From the NCBI RefSeq assembly GCF_009765975.1, contig NZ_LMUJ01000085.1, positions 33,638-97,637 of the forward strand: a stretch of DNA of 64,000 nt, given 5' to 3'. This DNA is from Acidisphaera sp. S103 (GTDB taxonomy: Bacteria; Pseudomonadota; Alphaproteobacteria; Acetobacterales; Acetobacteraceae). Positions 1 through 8,152 of this stretch are shown in pieces. The notes beneath the pieces were generated by a model. That model searched no databases and was not told the origin of the DNA. It saw only the letters and a program-made list of their open reading frames with translations. Each line of letters opens with the position of its first letter. Positions within the stretch are counted from its first letter, which is position 1. The translations under genes were made by a program, and so were the position numbers.

Positions 1-759
1 GTCGCCCGGCGGTTTCACAGCCGTTCGGGAACCGTGGTGGCGTGCGAGGATGTCAATCTGTCCGTGCGGCGGGGTGAATTCATGGCCGTCGTGGGACCGA
101 GCGGCTGCGGGAAGTCGACGCTGTTGAACATGGCGGCCGGGTTGATGGCACCCAGCGCGGGACAGGTGTTTTATGGCGGCAGGCAGGTGCCTGCGCCGAA
201 CACCGATGTCGGCTACCTGACGCAACGCGACACGCTGCTGCCGTGGCGCACCGTGGAGGACAATGTCGCCATCGCGCTTGAATTACGTGGCCAGTCCCGC
301 GCTGACCGGCTGCGGGTTGCGCACGAATGGCTTGACCGCATGGGCCTGATCGGTTTTGAAAAATCTTATCCGGCGCAACTATCAGGCGGCATGCGCCGGC
401 GCGTCGCCCTGGCACGCACCCTCGCCTATGAGCCTGAGACGATCCTGATGGATGAGCCGTTCGGCGCCTTGGATGCACAGTTGCGGATGGTCATGCATGA
501 GGAACTTCTGAAACTATGGACGGGTATGCAGAAGACGGTCATTTTCGTGACGCATGATCTGGCGGAGGCTCTGACCCTGGCTGACAGGATCGCTGTTTTT
601 TCGGCACGCCCCGGCCGCATCCGCTCGGTCGAGACAGTCGATCTGCCGCGCCCCCGCGATGTGTTCCGTATCCGTTTCGACCCGCATTTCGGTAAATTGC
701 ACGATCGGCTTTGGTCATACCTGGAAGCGAGCGTCCGCAGCGATGTCATGGTGAATTAG
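1..759 (+). CDS. ABC transporter ATP-binding protein, NitT/TauT family (5' truncated by the window)
   Basis: Cytoplasmic ATPase of an importer of the nitrate/sulfonate/taurine (NitT/TauT) class. The reading frame is open from base 1 and codes for residues just before the annotated GTG at 34, so the true start lies outside the window. Walker A GPSGCGKST, signature LSGGM, Walker B ILMDEPFGALDAQ and the H-loop VTHD are all intact, so it should hydrolyse ATP. The next gene is its permease and begins directly after the TAG stop. The substrate-binding protein is not in view and may lie upstream. The substrate cannot be told from the ATPase. Confidence 0.93.
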   Translation, partial: VARRFHSRSGTVVACEDVNLSVRRGEFMAVVGPSGCGKSTLLNMAAGLMAPSAGQVFYGGRQVPAPNTDVGYLTQRDTLLPWRTVEDNVAIALELRGQSRADRLRVAHEWLDRMGLIGFEKSYPAQLSGGMRRRVALARTLAYEPETILMDEPFGALDAQLRMVMHEELLKLWTGMQKTVIFVTHDLAEALTLADRIAVFSARPGRIRSVETVDLPRPRDVFRIRFDPHFGKLHDRLWSYLEASVRSDVMVN

Positions 760-1596
760 ATGTCTGAAGCCTTCGTCGCCCTGCCGGCCACGAATGATGA
801 GGCACCGCCCAGCCCGTCGTTCTTCCGCGGCGGGTGGGTGTCCATATTGGCGTGGCGCGTTGCCATCATCGTCGTTGGGCTGTCGTTGTGGCAATACGCC
901 AGCGGCCGGTTGATCAAGACGTTCTGGATCTCCAGGCCATCCGATATCTGGCAGCAGCTTGTCGAATGGGTCGTCACCGGCGATCTCTGGATCCATCTGC
1001 AGGTCACGCTTATCGAGACGGTCATGGGCTTTGTGTTCGGTGCCGTCGCGGGCATTCTGTTCGGGCTGGCGCTTGGGCTGAACCGCCGTCTCGCCGCGGT
1101 GCTCGACCCCTTCATCGTGGCGTTTTACAGTCTGCCGAAAATCGCCCTCGCGCCGCTGTTCATCCTGTGGTTCGGCGTTGGCCTGGCGTCCAAGGTCGTT
1201 TTGGCGACGTTCGTCGTGTTCTTCCTGGTATTCTACAACACCTATGCCGGCACACTGGCGGTGGAGGCAGAACTGGTTGACGTGCTGCGACTGATGGGCG
1301 CCAGCCGGGGCCAGATAGTGCGCAAGGTCATTCTGCCGTCCGCGCTGATCTGGATTTTCACCGGCATGAAAAGCTCAGTCCCCTATGCGCTGATCGGCGC
1401 CGTGGTTGGGGAGATGATGGCGTCGAACAAAGGCCTCGGTTACCTGATCCAGGCGGCCGCCGGCCAATACGATACCGGCGGCGTGTTCGCGGCCCTTTTT
1501 GTGCTGATGATTATCGCAACTGGCCTGCACGAACTGCTGAAGCAAAGCGAACGCGTGATGCTGCGGTGGCGCGAAGAAGGCCACGGCCGGAACTAG
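760..1596 (+). CDS. ABC transporter permease, NitT/TauT (SsuC/TauC-like)
   Basis: Inner-membrane permease of 278 residues, a normal length for the BPD_transp_1 family. About six hydrophobic segments are visible, the first at residues 28-48. The EAA-type cytoplasmic loop is recognisable around residues 176-195 (AELVDVLRLMGASRGQIVRK), where the ATPase docks. The ATG at 760 abuts the stop of the ATPase gene, indicating a single operon. NitT/TauT members import nitrate, sulfonates, pyrimidine precursors or aromatic acids; this sequence does not distinguish them. Confidence 0.92.
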   Translation: MSEAFVALPATNDEAPPSPSFFRGGWVSILAWRVAIIVVGLSLWQYASGRLIKTFWISRPSDIWQQLVEWVVTGDLWIHLQVTLIETVMGFVFGAVAGILFGLALGLNRRLAAVLDPFIVAFYSLPKIALAPLFILWFGVGLASKVVLATFVVFFLVFYNTYAGTLAVEAELVDVLRLMGASRGQIVRKVILPSALIWIFTGMKSSVPYALIGAVVGEMMASNKGLGYLIQAAAGQYDTGGVFAALFVLMIIATGLHELLKQSERVMLRWREEGHGRN

Positions 1597-1610
1597 AGGA
1601 ACGCGAAGGC

Positions 1611-2420
1611 ATGCCAAACTTCAATCCGACCCCCGACCTGACCATGCACTATGAGGTCGATGAGTTCTGCGACCCGTGGCGCACGCCCGAAACCATCCTG
1701 ATGCTGCACGGCAACGCGGAGAGTGGTCTCGCCTGGTACGCCTGGGCACCCAAATTGGCGCGGCAATTTCGCGTGGTGCGTCCCGATATGCGTGGCTTCG
1801 GCCAATCCAGCCCAATGCCTCGCGACTTTCCCTGGAGCCTCGATCGTCTGATCGATGATTTCTGCGCCCTGATGGACCATCTGGACGTCGACCGATTCCA
1901 CCTGGTTGGCGCGAAGCTGGGTGGGACGATCGCGCGGGCGTTCGCCGGTCGTCGACCGGGTCGCGTGCTGACTCTGACAGTGGTCGGCACACCGCCGCCT
2001 CTGCGCGAAGGCGCCTTGGAACGTGTGCCCGAATCGATCCGCACCTTCGAGACGTACGGCGTCGAGCACTGGGCTCGGCAAAATATGGCAAGCCGCCTGG
2101 GCGATTATTTTCCCCAAGATGGCGTGGAGTGGTGGGCCAAGTACATGGGGCGCACTGCCGTCTCGACCCAGGTTGGTTTCATGGGGCCCATCGGCGCCGC
2201 GGATATCCGCGCCGATCTGCCGAACATCCAATGTCCTACGCTGGTGATCACCACTGAGGGCAGCGCGCTGGGTTCCGTCGATGTGACACGAGGCTGGCAG
2301 CAGCAGATTCCGGACTCGGCGCTGCTGGTCCTGCCCGGCAATTCCTATCACGTCGCGGCCACGCATGCCGACCAGGCCGCTGCCGCAACGCTGGATTTCA
2401 TTCGACGTCGCCATGGCTGA
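1611..2420 (+). CDS. alpha/beta-hydrolase-fold protein lacking the nucleophile serine
   Basis: A 269-residue alpha/beta-hydrolase-fold protein following the ABC permease in the same direction. ATG 1611 is preferred over an upstream in-frame start because GAGGAACG precedes it and the fold begins there. The oxyanion motif HGN (33-35), the strand PDMRGFGQS and a C-terminal His (SYHVAATH) are present. The nucleophile elbow, usually G-x-S-x-G, reads GAKLG at residues 100-104, so Lys102 replaces the serine. It may be a non-hydrolytic member or use another mechanism. Its position suggests a role in handling the imported substrate, which is inference. Confidence 0.8.
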   Translation: MPNFNPTPDLTMHYEVDEFCDPWRTPETILMLHGNAESGLAWYAWAPKLARQFRVVRPDMRGFGQSSPMPRDFPWSLDRLIDDFCALMDHLDVDRFHLVGAKLGGTIARAFAGRRPGRVLTLTVVGTPPPLREGALERVPESIRTFETYGVEHWARQNMASRLGDYFPQDGVEWWAKYMGRTAVSTQVGFMGPIGAADIRADLPNIQCPTLVITTEGSALGSVDVTRGWQQQIPDSALLVLPGNSYHVAATHADQAAAATLDFIRRRHG

Positions 2421-2450
2421 AGGCGGCGATTTGATGGGCTTGCTGCCGTC

Positions 2451-2467
2451 GCGATCTGTGATCGCGG
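2451..2467. terminator. short hairpin between convergent genes
   Basis: CGCGATC-TGT-GATCGCG is a perfect 7-bp stem with a 3-base loop in the 50-base gap between two convergent genes. There is no T-run on either side, so it may be a weak or factor-assisted bidirectional terminator. Confidence 0.3.
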
Positions 2468-2470
2468 GGA

Positions 2471-3775
2471 TTATCGTCCCGGCGCGGAAGATGCCTCCAC
2501 TGGCCTGATTAACTCAGGCGCGGCGTCCCGCTTTGGGGAATTACTCGGTCGCATTTGAACGAACAGGGCCAGCACTCCTGCCATGATATAGAGCCCGCCG
2601 CCGACCATCATCGACGTGTTGAAACCGCCGGATTCCCCGCGTAACAATCCAAACATCCAAGGACCGATAAAGCCGCCGAGGTTGCCGACGCCATTGGCAA
2701 TCGCCATGGCAGGGCCGGCAGCCCCTTTCGGCACCGCATCGGCCACCATGATCCAGTAGACGGTGATGCGGCCAAACCAGAGGCCGAAGGACAGGCTGAT
2801 GCAAATCAGCAGAAACATGATGTGGCTTTCGCCGAAGAACCCGGCCACCCCCATGCAGGCTCCGGCCAGGATCGTCGGGACGATCAAATGCCAGCGCCTC
2901 TCCTGCATGCGGTCGGAACTCGCGGAAATGATGCAGGTCATGACGATGCTGACCGCATAAGGGATCGCGGACAGAAAACCGGCCGTCCCGATCGCCCGTC
3001 CCTCTTCGACAATCAGCGATGGCAGCCAGAACGTTAGGCCCCACAGCGCGGTCAGGCCCAGCAGATTGTAAAGCGCCAGGATCAGCACGGTCGGATGCCA
3101 AATAGCCCCGAGCCAATGGCCTTGAGCAACAGGCGCGTGTTTCGCCTCCGCATCCAGCGCGGCCACCAGTTTTTGTTTTGTCGCGCCGTCAAGCCATGTC
3201 GCATCGCGCGGGTCGTCTTCGATCGCCCACCACCACACGAAGCACCACAGCAGCGAAGGTACCGCGGTAACGACAAACATCCAGCGCCAGCCAACGTAGC
3301 TCACCGCAAATCCACACAGCGCATTGCCGATCATCAGCGCGATAGGCGTCCCGAGCAGGGCAAGATTGGCGCGCGCCCGCTCCTGCTGCGTGAACCAGGC
3401 GCGCATTACCACGACGACCGCCGGCAGGATGCCACCCTCCGATATGCCCAGGACGAAGCGGTTGATGATGAACTGCGTTTCCGTCTGGACGAGTGCGGTA
3501 CTGGCGGAGGTGATCGACCAGGCGGCGCACAGGACCAGGATCGTGCCTTTGGCACTCCAGGCGGACGTCAATCGGCCGACCGGTATCTGGAACACCAGAT
3601 AACCCCAGGCAAACATACCGACCGCGAAACCGATCACACCGGATGTCAAACCCAGATCCGTGCGAATACCGGGAAACGCCACGGCGACATTCGCTTTGTC
3701 GATCTGCGCGAAGATATACAGGACCGTCGCCACACCTTGGATGCGAACCCAACGGTTATGTAAAATGCCTTTCAT
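2471..3775 (-). CDS. MFS transporter, anion:cation symporter-like
   Basis: A 434-residue major-facilitator protein with about twelve hydrophobic segments. The N-terminus (KANVAVAFPGIRTDLGLTSG) is typical of the ACS family, which carries organic anions such as phthalate, tartrate and glucarate. It lies 73 bases downstream of the LeuD-like gene on the same strand and is probably the last gene of the leuC-leuD-MFS operon. It would then import the hydroxy-acid or unsaturated acid that the LeuCD-like enzyme hydrates or dehydrates; that link is inferred from position only. Confidence 0.87.
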   Translation of the reverse strand: MKGILHNRWVRIQGVATVLYIFAQIDKANVAVAFPGIRTDLGLTSGVIGFAVGMFAWGYLVFQIPVGRLTSAWSAKGTILVLCAAWSITSASTALVQTETQFIINRFVLGISEGGILPAVVVVMRAWFTQQERARANLALLGTPIALMIGNALCGFAVSYVGWRWMFVVTAVPSLLWCFVWWWAIEDDPRDATWLDGATKQKLVAALDAEAKHAPVAQGHWLGAIWHPTVLILALYNLLGLTALWGLTFWLPSLIVEEGRAIGTAGFLSAIPYAVSIVMTCIISASSDRMQERRWHLIVPTILAGACMGVAGFFGESHIMFLLICISLSFGLWFGRITVYWIMVADAVPKGAAGPAMAIANGVGNLGGFIGPWMFGLLRGESGGFNTSMMVGGGLYIMAGVLALFVQMRPSNSPKRDAAPELIRPVEASSAPGR

Positions 3776-3848
3776 CGCGTTTCCTCATCTTTCGCCCCAG
3801 CCGTTGTGGCTTTGTTGGCGGCGTCGTGGTCCGACTTCTGTGAATCGG

Positions 3849-4478
3849 TCACGCCTGGCTGGTTACAGGAAGCCAGGGATACGAGCCGCGTCGCCGGCCT
3901 TCGACCATCGCGATCTCCCGAGCATACCCTTGTGTGACGTCGATATCGTCGAGCCCTTGCACCAGCCGATCCTTGCGGAGCGGATTGATCTCGAACGGAT
4001 GCTTGTTGCCGTCGGAATCGACGACAATTTGCCTGGGCAGATCGATGGTTACCGTGATGCCGGGACTCTTCCGCACGTCGGCCCACAGCCGGTGGCAGAT
4101 CGTTTCATCCAACACCACCGGCAGAACCCCGTTCTGCAAGCAATTGCCATAGAAAATCTCCGCGAAGCTCGGGCCGATCATGGCTCGGAATCCGTAATCC
4201 AACACCGCATAGGCCGCCCCCTCACGTGAGGAACCGCAACCGAAGTCGGCGTCCGTCAGAAGAATTTCCGGCTTGCCGTATGCTGGATCGTTCAACGCGC
4301 AATCCGGCCTCGGCTTTTCGTTCTCGTCGAAACGAATGTCGTGCAGGAAGGCCTCGCCATAGTCATGCCCCGGCCGGCGATGGCGGCGCATGTAACGCCC
4401 GGGGAGGATCATACCGGTGTCGATCTTGGCGATCGGCACCGGCACGGCCGCCGAGGTAAGGACAGTAAAGGCTTGCAT
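3849..4478 (-). CDS. LeuD-like hydro-lyase small subunit
   Basis: Swivel-domain subunit of an aconitase-superfamily hydro-lyase, 209 residues. ATG 4478 is chosen because the family N-terminus (MQAFTVLTSAAVPVPIAKID) starts there and GGGAG lies 8-9 bases upstream; a longer frame to 4520 overlaps the preceding gene. The substrate loop reads FGCGSSREGA, where isopropylmalate isomerase usually has GCGSSREHA. The change of the His and the catabolic neighbours (MFS, LysR) suggest a citraconate, dimethylmalate or related C4-C6 acid hydratase rather than leucine synthesis. Only 16 bases separate it from the large subunit. Confidence 0.88.
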   Translation of the reverse strand: MQAFTVLTSAAVPVPIAKIDTGMILPGRYMRRHRRPGHDYGEAFLHDIRFDENEKPRPDCALNDPAYGKPEILLTDADFGCGSSREGAAYAVLDYGFRAMIGPSFAEIFYGNCLQNGVLPVVLDETICHRLWADVRKSPGITVTIDLPRQIVVDSDGNKHPFEINPLRKDRLVQGLDDIDVTQGYAREIAMVEGRRRGSYPWLPVTSQA

Positions 4479-4494
4479 GGCGACTCCCGTGTGC

Positions 4495-5910
4495 TCAGGC
4501 CAAAGCCATATGGCGCACATCCGTCAGCCGCCCGGTGACCGCGGCGGCGGCGACCATGGCCGGACTCATGATGTGGGTCATGGCGGCGCGTCCCTGGCGA
4601 CCCTCGAAATTGCGGTTGGTTGTGGAAGCGCATCGCTGGCCGGGTCCGACAATCTCGCCATTGGACCCGTTGCAACTGGAGCAACCGGAATCCCGCCACT
4701 CCAGGCCGGCGTCGAGAAAGATGCGGTGCAACCCTTCTTGTTCCGCCTGCCGCTTGATCTCGCTCGAACCGGCGGAAACCATCCCGGGGACACTGGCCTT
4801 TTTGCCCTTCAGCACGCCAGCCGCGGCCCGAAGGTCTTCGATCCGGCTGTTGGTGCAGGACCCGACGAAAATTCGGTCAACCCGCACCTCGGACAGAGGC
4901 ATCGCCGGCGTGATCTGCATGTATTCGAGTGCGCGCGCAACATGCCGCCGGCGTTCGGGATCGGAGAAACTGTCTGGATCCGGTACCTTGCCGTCGATCG
5001 GCGAGCAATCCTCCGGGCTCGTGCCCCAGGTGACCATCGGCGCAAGCGCGGCGGCGTCAAGCGTCAGTTCGCGATCGAATTGTGCGCTGTCGCCGGTCGG
5101 CAGCGTGCGCCAATAGCCAATCGCCCGATCCCAATACGCACCCTTCGGCGCCCGCTCGCAATTTGCCAGATGTTGGAAAGTCGTATCATCCGGCCCGATC
5201 ATACCAATCCGGGCGCCACCCTCGATCGACATATTGCAGATTGTCATGCGGCTCGCCATCGCCATCGCGCGAATGGTCGAGCCGGCATATTCGACGGCGT
5301 AGCCTGTGCCCCCGCCGATCCCGATCTCTCGGATGATGGAGAGAATGACGTCCTTGGCCGTCACCATCCGCGCCAATGTACCGTCGATGCCGATACGCAT
5401 CGTCTTGGGGCGCTTCATCCAGACCGTTTGCGTCGCGACGACGTGGCGAAGCTGATTGGATCCGCCGATCGGAATAGCGCAGGCGCCCATCGCGCCATGC
5501 GTCGCGGTGTGGGAATCGTTGCAGGTGATCAGCATGCCCGGTTGGGAAATGCCAAGCTCCGGCCCGATCACATGCGCGATGCCCTGTCGCCTATGATGCA
5601 TATGAATATGCGGCAAGCCGAACTCGGCGGCGTTGTTGGCCATCATCGAGACGACCTTGCGGATCTCGGGATTGGCGATGCCCTCGATGCCGGCCTGGCG
5701 GTTGATGGTGGGCAGGTAGTGGTCGGTCACCGCAAGGTGCTGTTCCGGCCGAACGCTCTTGCGCCCTTCAAGCCGCAGTTGGTCGAATGCCAGGAACGAC
5801 TGGCCCTCGTTGATGTAGTTGAAATCGACGTAAAGCAGGTCTTCGCCCTGGGAGGAGGCGATCACATGATCGTCCCAGACGTTTTCGAACAACGTGCGTG
5901 CGGCCGGCAT
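4495..5910 (-). CDS. LeuC-like hydro-lyase large subunit (4Fe-4S, aconitase superfamily)
   Basis: A 471-residue large subunit, normal LeuC length. The three cluster cysteines are in VGSCTNSR and SGCSSCNGSNGE, so the 4Fe-4S site is intact, but the residues after the C-x-x-C differ from the usual SMCLAMN of LeuC. The substrate motif CNDSHTATHGAMG is conserved. It should hydrate or dehydrate a 2- or 3-hydroxy dicarboxylate together with the small subunit just downstream. It is first in a minus-strand unit and divergent from the LysR gene at 6102, the usual layout for LysR-activated catabolic operons. A biosynthetic leuCD role is less likely. Confidence 0.88.
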   Translation of the reverse strand: MPAARTLFENVWDDHVIASSQGEDLLYVDFNYINEGQSFLAFDQLRLEGRKSVRPEQHLAVTDHYLPTINRQAGIEGIANPEIRKVVSMMANNAAEFGLPHIHMHHRRQGIAHVIGPELGISQPGMLITCNDSHTATHGAMGACAIPIGGSNQLRHVVATQTVWMKRPKTMRIGIDGTLARMVTAKDVILSIIREIGIGGGTGYAVEYAGSTIRAMAMASRMTICNMSIEGGARIGMIGPDDTTFQHLANCERAPKGAYWDRAIGYWRTLPTGDSAQFDRELTLDAAALAPMVTWGTSPEDCSPIDGKVPDPDSFSDPERRRHVARALEYMQITPAMPLSEVRVDRIFVGSCTNSRIEDLRAAAGVLKGKKASVPGMVSAGSSEIKRQAEQEGLHRIFLDAGLEWRDSGCSSCNGSNGEIVGPGQRCASTTNRNFEGRQGRAAMTHIMSPAMVAAAAVTGRLTDVRHMALA

Positions 5911-6028
5911 CTCAGTGGCTCCCCTCGTTGCCCCGCGCCGAATCGTCCGGCTCGATTTGCCTCAGCGATGGCGCCTGTTTTGAGGCCATGCCAGTCTTCC
6001 TCCCGTGATGCCGATTGCGGCTCAATGT

Positions 6029-6049
6029 AACTTATACTAACTATAAGTT
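6029..6049. promoter_or_regulatory. LysR-type operator candidate
   Basis: AACTTATA-CTAAC-TATAAGTT is a perfect inverted repeat with 8-bp arms and contains a T-N11-A core (6033 to 6045). It lies in the divergent region between the leuC-like gene (start 5910) and the lysR gene (start 6102), where the regulator would bind. Its AT content stands out from the GC-rich surroundings. Confidence 0.65.
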
Positions 6050-6101
6050 CAACTGGCGGCCGCGGCAAGCACTTCCGGGGAAACTTTTTTGGTCAAAGCG
6101 A

Positions 6102-7148
6102 ATGAAGGCAAAAGACGAAGATATTCAAACCTTTGACAAGGTGGCCGTCGAACAGTTGACCCGCCTCTCGATCGGCACCGGGCTGACAACGCGTTCGCTT
6201 GAGGTGTTCGTGGCCGTAGCGCGAGCCGGCACGATGAGTGCCGCCGCGGAGCAGCTGGGAATGACGCAACCCGCTGTTTCGCAACTCATCAGCCAGATGG
6301 AGACCGCGCTCAATATACAACTCTTCGATCGCTCGAAGCGTCCGTTGATCTTGACGCTGCACGGCGCGGCGCTTGTCCAGCCGGCACGGGCCATCGTCAG
6401 TGGCATCGAGCGCTTCGGCCAGGCACTTCAATCGGGCCTCGGTGGCCAGATGCCCTTGCTGCGGATCGGCATGCTCAACAGTTTTGCCGAAACCATCGGG
6501 CCAAGTGTTTTCGCCGAACTGCGGCGGAATGCCGCCCAGCTTACAATCGACTCCGGCTTCTCCGCCACGCGCATGCGGGCGGTCGCCGACCGGGAACTGG
6601 ATTTCGTGATCACCACGGATGAATCGCCACTCGTTCCGGGGGTGATGATGGCGCCAATCCTGACCGAACCGTTTCTGATCGTCGCGCCAGGCAGCTACGC
6701 GGGCGATCCGCGGGCCATCAAGCCGCTCAGCGAAACGCTCGACCTGATCCGCTTCGGGCGGGACCCGTTCATGAATTCGCGGTTCGACCAGACGCTCAAG
6801 GCCTGGGGTATATCGCCGACACATCGTTACCATTTGGATACCCATGCCGCGGTGCTGGAGATGGTGGCGTCCGGCGTCGGCTGGACGATCCTGCCGCCAC
6901 TCGCCGTCTATCGCGCCATCACCCGCGGTGACCGGATTCGTGTCGCGCCATACCCTGAGCAATCGATGAAGCGCGTCATGATGGTGATCGCGCGAGAGGG
7001 CGAGGGGACGCAAATCGTGCGCACCATTCACGCCGCCGCCACGCAGGCACTGAAGACCAAGGTCTTGCCCGTGCTTAAGCAGCATTTGCCGGAAATCGCG
7101 GAGATGATGACCCTACACGACTACGATCATCCGCCGTCTGATCGGTGA
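6102..7148 (+). CDS. LysR-family transcriptional regulator
   Basis: A 348-residue regulator with a winged-helix HTH near residues 30-88 (TMSAAAEQLGMTQPAVSQLISQ) followed by the usual effector-binding domain. ATG 6102 is preferred; the frame extends back to 6015, but that stretch contains the operator-like repeat and reads unlike protein. About 28 residues precede the HTH, longer than usual for LysR. Divergent from the LeuC/LeuD/MFS unit and probably its activator, with the organic-acid substrate or an intermediate as coinducer; the coinducer is inference. Confidence 0.88.
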   Translation: MKAKDEDIQTFDKVAVEQLTRLSIGTGLTTRSLEVFVAVARAGTMSAAAEQLGMTQPAVSQLISQMETALNIQLFDRSKRPLILTLHGAALVQPARAIVSGIERFGQALQSGLGGQMPLLRIGMLNSFAETIGPSVFAELRRNAAQLTIDSGFSATRMRAVADRELDFVITTDESPLVPGVMMAPILTEPFLIVAPGSYAGDPRAIKPLSETLDLIRFGRDPFMNSRFDQTLKAWGISPTHRYHLDTHAAVLEMVASGVGWTILPPLAVYRAITRGDRIRVAPYPEQSMKRVMMVIAREGEGTQIVRTIHAAATQALKTKVLPVLKQHLPEIAEMMTLHDYDHPPSDR

Positions 7149-7299
7149 AACGACGGTTCACCCACCTGGTGCAGCGACTCGCAACGGGCGGCCAGGACAA
7201 TGCTACTTGGTTTCGCGCACGGTTTCTGACGCGCGAGGACGGCTAGCGCATACGCTCACCACAACCGGCCTGACGGCAACACGTGCCCGTTGAAAACTT

Positions 7300-7320
7300 C
7301 CTTTTCGGTCGCGGAAAAGG
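7300..7320. terminator. hairpin between convergent genes
   Basis: CCTTTTC-(7 nt)-GAAAAGG forms a 7-bp stem in the 185-base gap between the lysR gene and the MCE operon, which converge here. No T-run follows. The rest of the gap shows nothing recognisable. Confidence 0.3.
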
Positions 7321-7333
7321 GCGCCGACGATGT

Positions 7334-8152
7334 TCAACGGGTGGCCAGGTTGTGCAGCGCGCGTTCCGCGTCGGCGCGCAAGGCCGGATCGTGTGTCAGG
7401 TCGCGTGCTCGTTCGAGCCAGGTGCGTGCTTCCGCCGTATCGCCCTGGCCGGAAGCACTTTGCCCAGCCCGCAGATACAGATCCGCCGCCTGGGGTGCAG
7501 ACGGCGTGAATTGCGCCGACAGCGCCAGCGCCCGAGCCATTCCGCGGTAATCCAATTGGTCTCGCCGCAGATCGGCGGCATGCAGCGCCAGGACTGGATC
7601 GTGCGACAGCCGCGCTTTCAGTTCCGCCGTATCCGCCGGGTCGGCGGCGGCGGTCATCGACGCCACGGCTTTTTCCAGGCCTGGCGTATCGCCGCGCTGG
7701 TCGGCGATAAGGCCGATCAGGAACCATGCGGCATTGACCAGCGCGGAATCCTTGTCACCGGTCAGGCCCGTGGCGATGCGATCCGCTTCCGCCAGGTTTC
7801 CCAGCCGGAACTGCGCCGTCGCCGAAATCAGGTCGAAGCCGGCATCGGCGATGCCGCGCCGGGCCAGTTCGGTGCGCAGTTCCGCCGCCGTCTGCAGGGC
7901 ATCCGCCGGCTTGCCGGCCCGCAACTCGGCGGTGGCGAGGTTGAAGCCGGCATCCGCGATCGCCGCGGCATCGTCCCGCACGCGCGCCCGGACCAACGCG
8001 GCACGATATTGCTCAGCGGCCTGATCCGGCTGTTCCAACTGGATGGCAATGTCACCCGCATGCCTGAGGCGAGAGAGCGTCGGGTCGATGGGGACGCCAG
8101 ACGGTGCCGTGGAACAGCCCGCCAGCAGCAATGCGATCAGAACGCGCCTCAT
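7334..8152 (-). CDS. TPR-like lipoprotein of the MCE operon
   Basis: A 272-residue exported lipoprotein. The N-terminus MRRVLIALLLAGCS carries a signal peptide with lipobox LAGC, so Cys12 should be acylated. The remainder is alanine-rich helical-repeat sequence (AAEQYRAALVRARV, DTAEARTWLERARDL) resembling tetratricopeptide repeats. The ATG overlaps the stop of the MCE gene by four bases, so it is translationally coupled and should work with that complex at the outer or inner membrane. It is not an ABC-type auxiliary lipoprotein of the usual Mla/Pqi sort; I do not recognise a named family beyond TPR. Confidence 0.8.
   Translation of the reverse strand: MRRVLIALLLAGCSTAPSGVPIDPTLSRLRHAGDIAIQLEQPDQAAEQYRAALVRARVRDDAAAIADAGFNLATAELRAGKPADALQTAAELRTELARRGIADAGFDLISATAQFRLGNLAEADRIATGLTGDKDSALVNAAWFLIGLIADQRGDTPGLEKAVASMTAAADPADTAELKARLSHDPVLALHAADLRRDQLDYRGMARALALSAQFTPSAPQAADLYLRAGQSASGQGDTAEARTWLERARDLTHDPALRADAERALHNLATR

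Noticed and set aside
4417..6030. 537-codon open frame antisense to the leuC-like gene
   Set aside because: High-GC shadow: leuC is conserved with its cluster cysteines on the other strand; the antisense product has no recognisable fold.
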